Positions 1 to 11,300 of a DNA stretch of 64,000 bases are shown one piece after another. This DNA comes from Epiperipatus broadwayi. Lineage: Eukaryota > Onychophora > Udeonychophora > Euonychophora > Peripatidae. The stretch's first letter is position 1; the number at the start of each line of letters is the position of its first letter. The position numbers were made by a program, and so were the translations under genes. A model generated the notes under the pieces. The model saw only the letters and a list, made by a program, of their open reading frames with translations, made no database searches and was not told where the DNA came from. The stretch lies in the NCBI GenBank assembly GCA_028023455.1, contig JAQFVV010006221.1:2610001-2674000 (forward strand), read 5' to 3'.

Positions 1-390
1 AGATTCTTGTCACACCCATGTTGATCTAAGGTCAATCTGACTCCTCATGTACAGGACATAATCCATTCAATATATATACAAGGGATGGGCAGACATCTCT
101 ACTATGTAATAACTAAAACACACAGGCTTATTACATACCTGTGTTTATATATGTAATATATAGGGTATATGAGCATAGACTTTCACATGACCCACCACTC
201 TCCACACTATCCCATAACTCTGATACACCTGAACACATATATGGACCAACTGATGATTGTTGGTTTAGCATGAAATACGTATATTGGTGATTATTTATCT
301 TTTCAACATATATGTGTTCAGGTATATCAGTGTTATGAGATAGTGTGAAGAGTGGTGGGTCGTGTGAAAGTCTGTGCTCATATATCCTTA
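1..390 (+). repeat. Family C repeat copy C1, palindromic, enters from left window edge
   Basis: The stretch matches other family C copies at 8496-9030, 22995-23235, 36965-37170, 44650-45340 and 47515-47600. Positions about 165-240 and 305-385 are inverted copies of each other (the motif ACTTTCACATGACCCACCA and its complement), so this copy is a foldback with a hammerhead core near its centre. The left end is cut by the window edge, so its full length is unknown. No protein is encoded. Family C looks like a non-coding retroposon or PLE terminal repeat. Confidence 0.75.
246..287 (+). ncRNA. Hammerhead ribozyme motif, family C, intact core
   Basis: CCAA (246-249) is followed by CTGATGA (250-256), a stem II hairpin (257-271, TGTT pairing with AGCA), GAAA (272-275), a 3-bp stem III with a CG loop, then ATA and TTGG (284-287). 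TTGG pairs with CCAA to form the inner part of stem I. Predicted cleavage is between 283 and 284 after an AUA triplet. The outer stem I is weaker here than in other copies because the palindrome junction replaces the usual upstream sequence. Self-cleavage is inferred from the motif, not shown. Confidence 0.6.
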
Positions 391-609
391 AATAATTATG
401 TTATTAGATATATGTGTATTTCATTAGTATGTATTCAAATTACATTCTCTAATTAGAAATATACTGTAACTAGATAATTGATTATTATTAGTAATAGTTT
501 GTAATTGTTTTTAACCTTTTTACATATATAATTTATTTCAGAATATCAACTTTAAGGCTTAATCTTTATATGTTTATTCTATAAATGAATAAATAGAATA
601 TGTTCAAAT

Positions 610-695
610 AGTATGTTGCAAGATAACAAAAAGACATCAATTATCTTTATTGAGTATGTTGCAAGATAACAAAAAGACATCAATTATCTTTATTG
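610..695. repeat. Two perfect tandem copies of a 43-bp unit
   Basis: The unit beginning AGTATGTTGCAAGATAAC at 610-652 is repeated exactly at 653-695. It is non-coding and looks like a recent local tandem duplication. Confidence 0.9.
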
Positions 696-843
696 CATTT
701 GGAAATTTTTTCATTTGCAGTATCTATAAAATAAATAAAATATGTGCAGTTTTTAAACAAAGAGCTTTGCTAATTGCTCAACAAGCTTTGAGATAAATGT
801 TAAGCAAGAGGAAGCATTTAAAATATCTCTATTCTGAAAACCA

Positions 844-902
844 ACCCCCATCCCCTGACCATGGTTTTAAGCTTATGGAACTCCTCAGAGAGGCACTAGG
901 GT
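844..902 (-). ncRNA. Hammerhead ribozyme motif, family B, mutated
   Basis: Read on the minus strand: ACCC, spacer, CCTCT, CTGAGGA (888-882), a weak stem II, AAAA where GAAA is expected, CCATGGTC (3-bp stem III with AT loop), then AGGGG, a spacer and GGGT. CCTCT pairs with AGGGG and ACCC with GGGT, giving a two-block stem I. The G12-to-A change should abolish cleavage. The opposite arm keeps GAAA but has lost other core bases. Confidence 0.6.
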
Positions 903-985
903 AGCTTCAGATACTAGATCTAAAAACACAACCCAAAGCCAGAATTTATCTAAGAGTTGGTATCTTAGATCTAGTATCTGAAGCT

Positions 986-1044
986 ACCCTAGCGCCTCTC
1001 TAAGGAGTGTCATAAGCATGAAACCATGGAGAGGGGATGGGGGT
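986..1044 (+). ncRNA. Hammerhead ribozyme motif, family B, mutated
   Basis: Partner of the minus-strand motif in the same palindrome. The core reads CTAAGGA (1000-1006, G5 to A) and GAAA (1020-1023) followed by CCATGGAG, so the NUH triplet is lost. Stem I blocks remain. It should be inactive. Confidence 0.55.
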
Positions 1045-1335
1045 TGGTTTTCAGAATAGAGATATTTCAAATGTTTTCTCTTGCTTAGCATTTATCTCAA
1101 AGCTTGTTGAGCAATTAGCAAAGTTCTTTGTTTATATCCTGCAAGCTTAATAAAAAAAGAAGTGGAGACATGTGATATATGATTCTATTTTTTATTTTTA
1201 TTGACTACGTGCAGTTCTTCTCTCTCTTTTTGAATCAAAATGAATGTGTCTCTTTATAAATGGCCATCAATATTTATAATGTATAATCTATAAAATCAGA
1301 GTAAAGTTTTAACTTTTTTTAAAGTAATGTAATTC

Positions 1336-1722
1336 AATAATAAACAGATTGTGTATACTAAGAAAAGCTTATTTATTGGTTCTAATGTAATATGCTAACT
1401 TTTCATGGCATAATATGCTAAGCATGCTTTCAACTAACTGGTAGTTATAACCATAGCAACAACAGTTCCAGAGAAAGCAGTGGAAATTTACAATGCACTG
1501 ATTATAAAAATCAAATGAGTTAATTTACATAATTCTCTTTTTTGAAATGGGGGCACAGTTTTCATTTTATAATCAACACATTGCAAAAGATCTCCATGTT
1601 ATGACTACGATTGCCAGTTAGTTGAAAGCATGCTTAATATGTCATAATAGAAGTTAGCATATTTATGTTAAAACCAATAAATATGTTTTTCTTAGTAATT
1701 TACACAATGTGTTTATTATTAA
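1336..1722. repeat. Foldback (inverted repeat) element without coding sequence
   Basis: About 125 bp at the left (ending near 1460) is an inverted copy of the right end (about 1600-1722). For example TAGCATGCTTTCAACTAACTGG pairs imperfectly with CCAGTTAGTTGAAAGCATGC. The central 140 bp is unique. No hammerhead core was found. It could be a MITE, but no clear target duplication was seen. Confidence 0.65.
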
Positions 1723-2049
1723 ATCTATAAATTTAGTTTTTTACATTTATAAAAATAAATAAACTATATGACATTAAAATAATGAAAATCTTTTTTTTTT
1801 AATTAAAAGTTTTAAAGTTTAAAAAATTGGAAACAAATTTTACTAAATAAGGAGGGGGATAGTCATGTGACTAATTGTAGATTGATCACAGTATATCATT
1901 GTAAATTAAGATACTGTAATAGATTTAAGTTAAAATTAAAAACTAAGTTTGTGCTATATATATAATACATATGTTCATGAATATGGTATACATAAAAGCA
2001 AGTACATCTACTGTTTTAAGTTTAATAGTTTAATCATCGTAATTTAAAC

Positions 2050-2348
2050 TCACGTTATTTGATTTCCAAAAAAATGCTGCGGTTCCTTGGCAGAATGATA
2101 AAATGAACTCGTTGTGGCCTCATGTTCAAATGCATGGTTATCATGAAATTGAGTACTTTCACTGGAGTCCTTACTAACAGCGGAAGTTTTTTTATCCGAA
2201 CTTCGACTTTCAATTAATGAATCTTTTCTATCTTGAAATAATAACTGAGTAGGCGAATCGTAATCCACTTCAAGTATTGTAGAGAATTTATCTGGAAAGG
2301 TTATATCAACAATGACAATAGAGCAGCCAAGAACTAAACAAAGTCCGC
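2050..2348 (-). CDS. DUOXA: DUOXA last exon: final helix and cytosolic tail
   Basis: The acceptor is the AG at 2350-2349 after a T-rich tract. The first two bases (GC) complete a glycine codon with the G ending the previous exon. Translation gives GLCLVLGCSIVIVD (end of the last membrane helix), then FSTILEVDYDSP, a juxtamembrane segment I recall as typical of arthropod members. A polar tail rich in Ser, Lys and Glu follows, and the TGA stop is at 2052-2050. No convincing polyadenylation signal was assigned. Confidence 0.85.
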
Positions 2349-5300
2349 CTAGAAAAAAAAATCATACATGTAGTTTGCATTAAATTATTTTTATAAAGTG
2401 TCAGCTATATAAATCTTCATTATTTAAAACATTAAACATGAAATCACCTTCCAATAATATTACATTACCGTAAGACAATTTTGACTACCTCTCTGATAAT
2501 CTTTTATTTTTCAAAGGATTGATTAAAAAATGAAACTTTATATATATGTAACTACCGAAAATCTTTAAAAAGATACAGTACATATTATTGTTCCTTTTTA
2601 TTTGCAGAGATTGTTGATAAATTCAGTGTTTTTGATGGTCTAAGTCTGATGGTCTAAATCAGAGCTGTCCAAAACACAAACTGCAGGCTACAAGTGACAC
2701 ATGATGAGTGCTGCACCCCAGGGTATTATTGCAATACCAGCTGGGTAGCATCAAAATTTTTATTTAATAAACACTAATAAAACTTAACCAAACAAGTTTA
2801 TTCATGTGCCATATATATATAAATAGCAAAGAAAATCAAATCATATATCAAATGACCTAATTTAACAAGCTTGTGTTACAAATGTTATCTAATGGGCTTG
2901 CCAATAGCTCTTAACAAGCTTTACAGAATTTCCTCCACCAAACCAGTTTCTGCTTCTGGCTTCCTCGGTGAGCTGGTAGGATATTCAAGCATTAGATTTA
3001 AAATACCAGGCCAAAACCAGCACTTTATCTATCGATTAACTATTAAGTAGAAAATCTGAAATTTTCAGACATTCATATGTCTTCAAATCCAGCTAGGTAA
3101 CTTAAATAGCCATTTGGTACTGAACTAAGTTCAGAAACCATAAATATTAATAGTTTCAGCAATATAAGATCGCCAAAGCCTTTATAAATAATTGCAAAGA
3201 AATCAAGTCATATATCACATGACCTAATTTAACAAGCTGCTTGTTAAGATCTATTGGCAAGCTCATTAGATAATAAATAGGTATAATAATATAATTAACT
3301 GCAATCAGAAATTATAATCTTTAAAATCCATGATAATTTGTGGTTTGTGTGAATTTACTACTTCATGCACACAGTAATCTGGTATAGTCCATGTTTATGT
3401 GTGTTACCCTTAATTAAGGCTTCTTGCACACATACTGACAATATAAACTCTTAACACTAGGCCAACAACTACATATTATATTTGCCAACATATATATTAG
3501 ATCATTTCAAAATTTATATTAGCCTGATTTTGCATAATTTAACTTCATTAGCACACATTATCTTTAATATATTCAAAGATCCATATCATGTGTCAAATTT
3601 TTTAGAGTGCAATAATCACGAAAATGAAATTTTATTTATGTATTGTCTGTATGTGATATAGAGGATTTAAATGAGATAGAGTGGATAGCTGAGGGAGCTT
3701 GAATGTCTGTGTTCAATTCTTTTATATTCAAACTCCAAGTATATGAATTAGGCTTGTATTTCAAAAGTATTGCTTTATTACATTTTAAATATATACATAT
3801 ACAAACACAGACAGTCTAATGAGGTGTGGCCTGCATAGAAGTTTTGAATCATTAGCTTTAATGATGTTATTATTATTTAGTATTTTTATTTAATTGTATA
3901 TCTATGTATTTTTCCAAATATAAGATGTGTCAAAGAAGCAGCCTTGTGTAGTTTTGATCATCTGATCACTCACAGTGAATGTGTGCATAATTAGAGCATA
4001 GTTAGTTCACTTCAAAGAGTTTGTAAAACCATCAAAACATCACATAATGTGTAGATGCTGAACTGAGTTCAGATCTATATGACTATATAAGTGAATAAGT
4101 TTGGATTGAAACATTATTGTGGTTTCATTTTTGACTCTTAGCTTTATAGTTACCCAAATTGGTAAAAGATGGTTATTGGATGTTTACACTAGATCCTAAG
4201 ATTTAAGTGCAGTGCTCTCAAATCCAAAGCTTCTCAGTGATGAAAGCCACAAGCTAAAAACTAGTCTGGAGATATTAAATGAGTAGGCACTAGATAGGGA
4301 TTTTAGGTATAAACCTTCTTGCATTTATTGATTATGAAGGCTTGCACTTGGTGACAATATGGAGAACTATTGTTACAAACATTGTCTGTAATTAATGGTA
4401 AATTCATGAATAATTTAATATATGTACTGTGTTTATTATTTTGGATAAAGCTCTTAGATAAATATATATATTTTAATGCAGTCCTTGGATTACTTAAAGT
4501 TGGATAGTTCTGATTTAAATAATCAACATTACTATAATAGAAATCCATAGCAAAATAATCACTCCCTTGGAAAAGGAAATTGAATAATTTATGATGTATT
4601 CAGATAAAAATTGACCCAACTTGCAATTAAGATTTGCAATTCCAGTTATCAGTAATTGAAATGTCAAATTAATAAATGGAAGACGAAATTGCCAATGGAC
4701 AATTTAGACTTGAAAGTAGAAATGAAGCAGATAAAATTGAGTTTTTTTGAAATGCAATGATCTTTTTATTCACAGAGGCAAAACTCCAACAGTAGCATTG
4801 CTCAGTGCAACCCAGAGTAATCAATGGATGCAGGAAGGTTTGTGCATAAAATTCCTATTTAGTACCTACTCATCCAATATCCCCAGACTAGTTTTTAGCT
4901 TGTGGCTTTCATCAGTGAGGAGCCTTGGATCTGCTTGCACTGAGTTGTGCTATTGTATGGAGTTTTGTCTTTGTGAAAAACAGCTTGTGTAAGCATAAAG
5001 AATGGTGATCATGTAATCTTTTTATTGCCAACTCATTTTTAAAAATAAGTAGCTAAAACATTCACATTTTTTGGCACTTAGAGAAAAGAAGTTTTACGGT
5101 TTAATAATAAATCCCCATGGCCTAGATAAGATTATAAAACAGATCACGAATAATTTATAAATAAACTTACAGAAAGTTGGAAAAGAATTACAAGCCATTA
5201 CAACACTTTAGATATAACGTAGAAAGCATATCCATTGTTTTTAAAAATAGCATCAGGAATTAATTAAAAATTTTGTTACGTAAATAATTCATGGTGAATC

Positions 5301-8300
5301 AGATAAATTGAAAGAAATGACAATAATAAATAATCAATAAAAATACATTTTAAAGTGTTACTAACAAAACAAAAACAACAAAATGCAAACAGAGAGAAAG
5401 AAAAAATACTCTCACGTAATTTTTCTACTTCAAAATTAATATGCTGTGAGTATACGTATATAAAAACAAAACCGCATAGTCAATAAATAATTATGATTTG
5501 ATTTCTAATATTTCTTAAAACATTTAACAACTATCTTTTAAATACATTTTTAGAAGCAATTATCATTATTTCTTTTAGCCTATATGATAAAAGAATTTAA
5601 AATATCTAAAATAAAGAGATTAATTGATCCCCTAATGAATTAATTTTTTTTTAATCAAAATATAACCCTTTTGCTTTTGACTTCCAAAGTATTAAACGCA
5701 GCTAGAATACAAATATTCCAAATACACAAATTTAAAAATATATATATATATTTTTCCCAAAAATGTTTAACGGCTATCATGGTATTGCACAATTATGAAT
5801 AAAATCTGCAATTTAGTATTTATTAATAAAAAACACTGAATTATTCTATTGGTATGCTATGTGAATATTTAAAATATATTTTATAGAACCAGAACAACTA
5901 CAGTTTTATGTTGAAAGTTTGTTTTCACAAGTAAAAACAGAATAAAGTATGATAACGCTTCAAATATCTGGACATTTTTATAAACTCTTCTCCATCCAAT
6001 ATCTTTTTCATAAAGCAACTTTTTATTTTTATTTTTTTCCATGTGTCAAAGCATCGGCCGGGAAGCGAACCCGCGAACCCAGGGCAACTGCTCGTAAGGC
6101 GGCTGTGCTGACTACTCGGCCACCAACGCTTGCCTTATTTATTTTTGATATAAATCAGAATTGCTTTTTATATAAAAACATGTCCAATCATTAAAAGCAG
6201 ATCAATTCAGAATTTTTAAAACATTCTAAAAACATGTGAAATTAATCTAATTTTTTAAAAATCAAAACAAAATAATAATAATAATAATAATAATATATTT
6301 ACTTGTTAATATTTCTTTTCTTTACTGTTGACAATCTTTTTATTATATGAGGCTTTAAAATAATGTTTATTAACACTTACTTAATTATTATTATTGTCCT
6401 TCAGATATTTTTATTATACTTATGTTAATTGCAATTGATTTATTTGAACATTGACTAAGAAAAAGTTTTATCCAATAAATATATGTAAACAATGGTTGAA
6501 CACGCTTTCAGCCAGTGAATCCATATTCTTAAAAAAACAGTGTTCAATTATCTAAAAATAGAATACATAAGTTACAAATTTACATAAATTAGCATTTCAT
6601 TTCAATTATACCATACATCCTAAAGATCATGAGTGCTATGTATGAATCCGGCTTCACTGGTTGAAAACATGCACAGCCATTATGTGTATATATATTGAAT
6701 AAAACCCTTTCTTAACCAATGTTCTAAACATAAAAATAAATGAATTATTATCATTCTTGTGTTGTGGTATACAATGAGATGAAGTTTGTTTACTTTATTA
6801 ATAAAAATCAATCTGTTAGATCAATATAAGAACAATAAGATAACTGGATTAATTAATATTCATACTTTCTGCCATATATATTAAAATACATCCTTCTTTA
6901 TATGCAAAGAGAACCAATGAGAACATGATTCATCACTGTAACAACATCGGAGCAATTATATTTACTATTATATACATACCGATAGTATCGTTGTTTTCGA
7001 TTTATAATCAATTAGTTATGGATATAACAATTACAGCAACAGATCAAAGATGATTCTTATCTCATGATAAGATTTACTTCTTGAAGTATTTTCTATTCAT
7101 AACAATGATAATCACTCTTAAATAATCTACGGCAGAAAAATATTTTTTATATTTCTCCAAAAATGAAACTGTGAACGAGAAGACATAGACAATTGCTAAT
7201 AGACAATATCTTATTGGGCTTTTCCGCCATTGTAGCTAGATTCCTACTTACTAACACATAATTTAAAGGCTAGCTATTTAAAAAAACCCATTAGATGTGG
7301 ATAGAAATTTCATCTATCTTGATCACAGAAGTAGAATGGTGGTCTTTAGGACTCAAACTCATTAATCCTACTCAATTCTATCATTTCCAGTACGCTTCAC
7401 ATGAATATAATACAAAACATTGTATATTTATTTTCATTATTAAATACATTTTTATTAAAAATTATAAAAGTATATTGAATTACCTGCTGCTAGTGATAAC
7501 CAATAACACCACCCAAATGAAAATTGTAATATTCCATCTTCAAAGTAGATTTTCATTGATCGTTTAGGTAACAGTAATAAATAAAGAACATTAGTTAAAA
7601 ATAGTAAATTTCCTACAACTATCATGGCATAAGCTCCATAGCGAGGAACCAAACAAAATAATAAGTTCATCACAAGCCAAATTGCAAATGTAGTCCTAAA
7701 AAACATAAAAATATCAATAATGAGCTATACGATATATGTATATAAACGTTTTCATTAACCTCTACTAGTTTTAAGTTGATTTTTTTTACCATAAGATAAT
7801 ATAGGAATAATAGCCAGCTATCCTATAATATCTTCCCCAAGAAAGACCAGCATTTTTTAGGCTCAGACACTCTGCTACCGTTAAAATAGGATAAGGTAAT
7901 CCTTTTACTAATGCTGCTCGGTATTCCTGTTCCATTTCGTCTACTGCATTTGAAAGAGAGAAAAAATTATTAAAATACGTTAAACTATAGTGATTAATTT
8001 TGATATATGTATGTGTGCGTGTTAAGTTATCAATGTAAAGATAGATTTAGGGTATTAAGCAACAGAGTATTAATATTTAAAGGTATCACTTAATCATTGT
8101 TGATAGTAATATGCCATTACTTTTTACCCGTTAAATAAAGATTAGTTAAAATTATTATTATAAAATCAAAATGATATTTTAGGATTTTTTAATGAAACTT
8201 TTACCTTTCAGATTTCATACTTATTTTATTAATTATCTAAACATAAAATAAACGGATGGTTATTTTCTCAGGAAGTCACATGATGTTTGAGCAATCAAAG

Positions 8301-11300
8301 ACAGATTCAGAACTTTTATCTTTCAGGATCCACCATTCGACAACTATATCAAATCACACATGGCACATGTAAGTAATAATATAACTTTGATATATCCTGG
8401 ATACATCAAGGGATAAAATTTTAAAACTAATAGTTACCCTATTTTCCGATGAACAACAGTAAATTTAAAAATAATAGTTACCCTATTTTTCAATATATAA
8501 TAGATGAAATACACAGGCTTATATATACCTGTGTCTATATATGTAATAGACAGGGTATGAGCACAGACTTTCACATGACCCACCACTCTCCACACTATCT
8601 CATAATACTGATACACCTGAACACACATATGTCGAAAAGATAAATAATCACCAATATATGTATTTCATGCTAAACCAGCAATCATCAGTTGGTCCAGATT
8701 ACCATCTCTACACATATATGCTACAAGTGCTCAGATATATATTAAGATAGCAAATCCTCCTACTTTAATGGACAGGCTTCAATGTACTCCACACTCCAAC
8801 TCTTCAACTGTCCATCCAATTGAAAATCTGATGATGGAACGCTCAAAGGCCACCCTTAGGCCGAGATTGTTGTCACACCCATGTTGACCTAAAGGTCAAT
8901 CTGACCCCTCATGTATAGGACATAATCCATTAAATACATAAACAAGGGATAGGCAGACATGTCTAATATGTAATAGATGAAATACACAGGCTTATATATA
9001 CCTGTGTCTATATATGTGTCAATATATAAAATAATAATAAAAATAAAATAAGCAAACAGATTTAGTTGTAAGTCTATCACCGACAAAGTCTATATGTTAT
9101 TGCCATAGTACTTACTGTATTAATTAGTTTCTTTATTTGTCTTCGAGCAGAGAACTTAATACACATACACGTTTATAAGTTGGTCTTAATTTTTGAGTTT
9201 GGAAAAAAAAGAAGCACAGCAATTTGATGAATAACAAAGATTATTTGATCTTTAACAATAATTATATGTAATTTTATGGAAGAAAATTATTCTTCACCCA
9301 TGAACTATTAGATCGATATTAAATTTACATGCATTCATCTATCAATAAGTGTTTTAAAAACATAAGTGAATCACTTTTGCTTAGAGATTATTATTATATA
9401 AACCAACACTTATTGACCATATTGACGGACGAGTACAGGTAAATTCAATATCAATCTAATAGCACATGGGTGAAGGGTAATTTCCTTCAACAAGATTACA
9501 TATACATAAATTGCTAAATTATTTATTTCAGATAATAATATGTATATATTTCAATAGTTTTAGCAATTTTTTAATATTATAACAAGTTATATATATATGT
9601 AATAAATAAATTACTATAATTAATAAAATACAAGAATGGACAGAATTTCTGGAATTTGTTTATTATTTCATGTTTTAAACGTAAAGTTACTGTAATTTAT
9701 TTATTTATAATAAGCTTTAATTGTGATTTATATTGATTATAGAAGTCCTTTGTGCAATGGTTTTATAGAATGGCATTTGTTCCTGCAAGTTGTCTTATTT
9801 ATCAGAATATTATAAGATTTATGCCATTTTCTATTTTGTCCATGAAGTATATAATTTAAAAAAAAAAAAAAAAGAATTCAAATAATTGTGTTTAAAGAAA
9901 AAAAAAATTAAAAAGGAACCACTACTAAATTTAACAGACTGCATATTATTTTAATTATCTTGAAGTTCAAAAAAAGGTTAAGTAAAACTTTGATTTTTTT
10001 TCATGTTTCATTCAGGTAGACAACCTGTAGTTAACCCAAATAGGCATCCATTTGTTTTTGTTTTTTAGCAAGGAGCATAAATTAAGAAAATAAAGCCTTA
10101 AATTTTCAATATTGGAAATGTCCTGATCTTTACTGTTTCTCTCTGGAAGATTATTGAAAATATTTTTGTTCTGCAGTGGATTATTATTTAATCTGTTGTA
10201 CATGTGAGTAAGGTATTTAATATATTCATTTTGAGAAAATGAGCTGAATGTCAAATTAAAAATTAAATATGCTAAGGATTGACTATGCATTAGACAAGGG
10301 TTATTTTTTCCTAGTTTAACGCAATAAGATTCAACACGTTTTAAATTAATTTTCAGAAAAAAATTATGAATTATAGTGCATATATACATGCACATTAATA
10401 CATGTAAATGAGCATATGCATATAAATACTTCAAACAAATGTGAATAAAGGTTAAAAAGTTAATAGAGAAAAATAGATGAAAAAAATAAGCTTTATCCCA
10501 TTAGATTTTCATAAAGTATTTTTTCTTCACCCATACATATATATTAAATATGGCCTAATGCTATATCAGTGGTTTTTAAAGCATGTTTCATGGATCACTA
10601 GTGTTCCATGAACCCATTTCATGTGTTTAACAAAACAAATTATAGAAATAATAATAAATAACTCTGTACTATTTTTTGTGTGACCAACTGCACCTATGTA
10701 CTGCAGTTGCCTGTGTGCAGCATGATCAGTTTCTCTGTAGCCTGGTGCAATGCACATATGTCATTGTTTGAATGACCTGAATTTATACTGTCTGTTTATT
10801 ATTTTCAAATGGTCAAGACATAATAATATCTGTAATTGTACTGTTAGTGTTCCACATAAAAAATATTAAGTAAAATATATTCCTCAATTCTATAAAGATT
10901 GAGAACCAATGCACTATACTAATAATGAAAATATTAAATAGTGCTATCACACTTATAACGTAAAGCTATATAATTAATATCAATTAGTCAATTAAAATGG
11001 CTGAGTGCTTTCGAGAAACTGTACTTCTCATAATCATAGTCAGTTCTGACTCATTTGTTGAAATCATTCTATCAGTATAATATGCAAACTTTATGCAAAT
11101 GAGTCAATTAGACTATCTTTTTGATATAGCAAAATATGTTTCTTTATGATTAATGGCGAAGGAGTCCTATGCTATGAAGTAAGCCTCCTTTACCTTATGC
11201 TAAACATCATGCCTCTCAGTACAAACCAATTTTGCAGATGTGGGTTCAAACTCGTGTCCTGATACTTTTTGATGTTGTGCAAAAATTGAAGTCCATTCTG

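Larger units (their letters stand above)
755..1133. repeat. Family B repeat copy B1, long palindrome with two decayed hammerheads
   Basis: Left arm (755 to about 915) and right arm (about 965-1133) are inverted copies. For example AGCTTTGCTAATTGCTCAAC at the left matches the complement of the right end. Each arm carries one hammerhead core, on opposite strands (844-902 minus, 986-1044 plus). The copy is an inverted dimer of the family also seen at 2780-3275, 32363-32696 and 49058-49181. Confidence 0.8.

Noticed and set aside
6051-6130. Functional tRNA gene
   Set aside because: An extra segment before the T arm, a shared non-tRNA tail and a second dispersed copy show it is a SINE.
7295-7567. 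Plus-strand 90-codon ORF
   Set aside because: Antisense to the DUOXA exon at 7484-7695, with no similarity of its own.
10012-10434. 140-codon minus-strand ORF in a DUOXA intron
   Set aside because: No domain or family resemblance, AT-driven amino acid composition and no splice or promoter support. A chance ORF is more likely.
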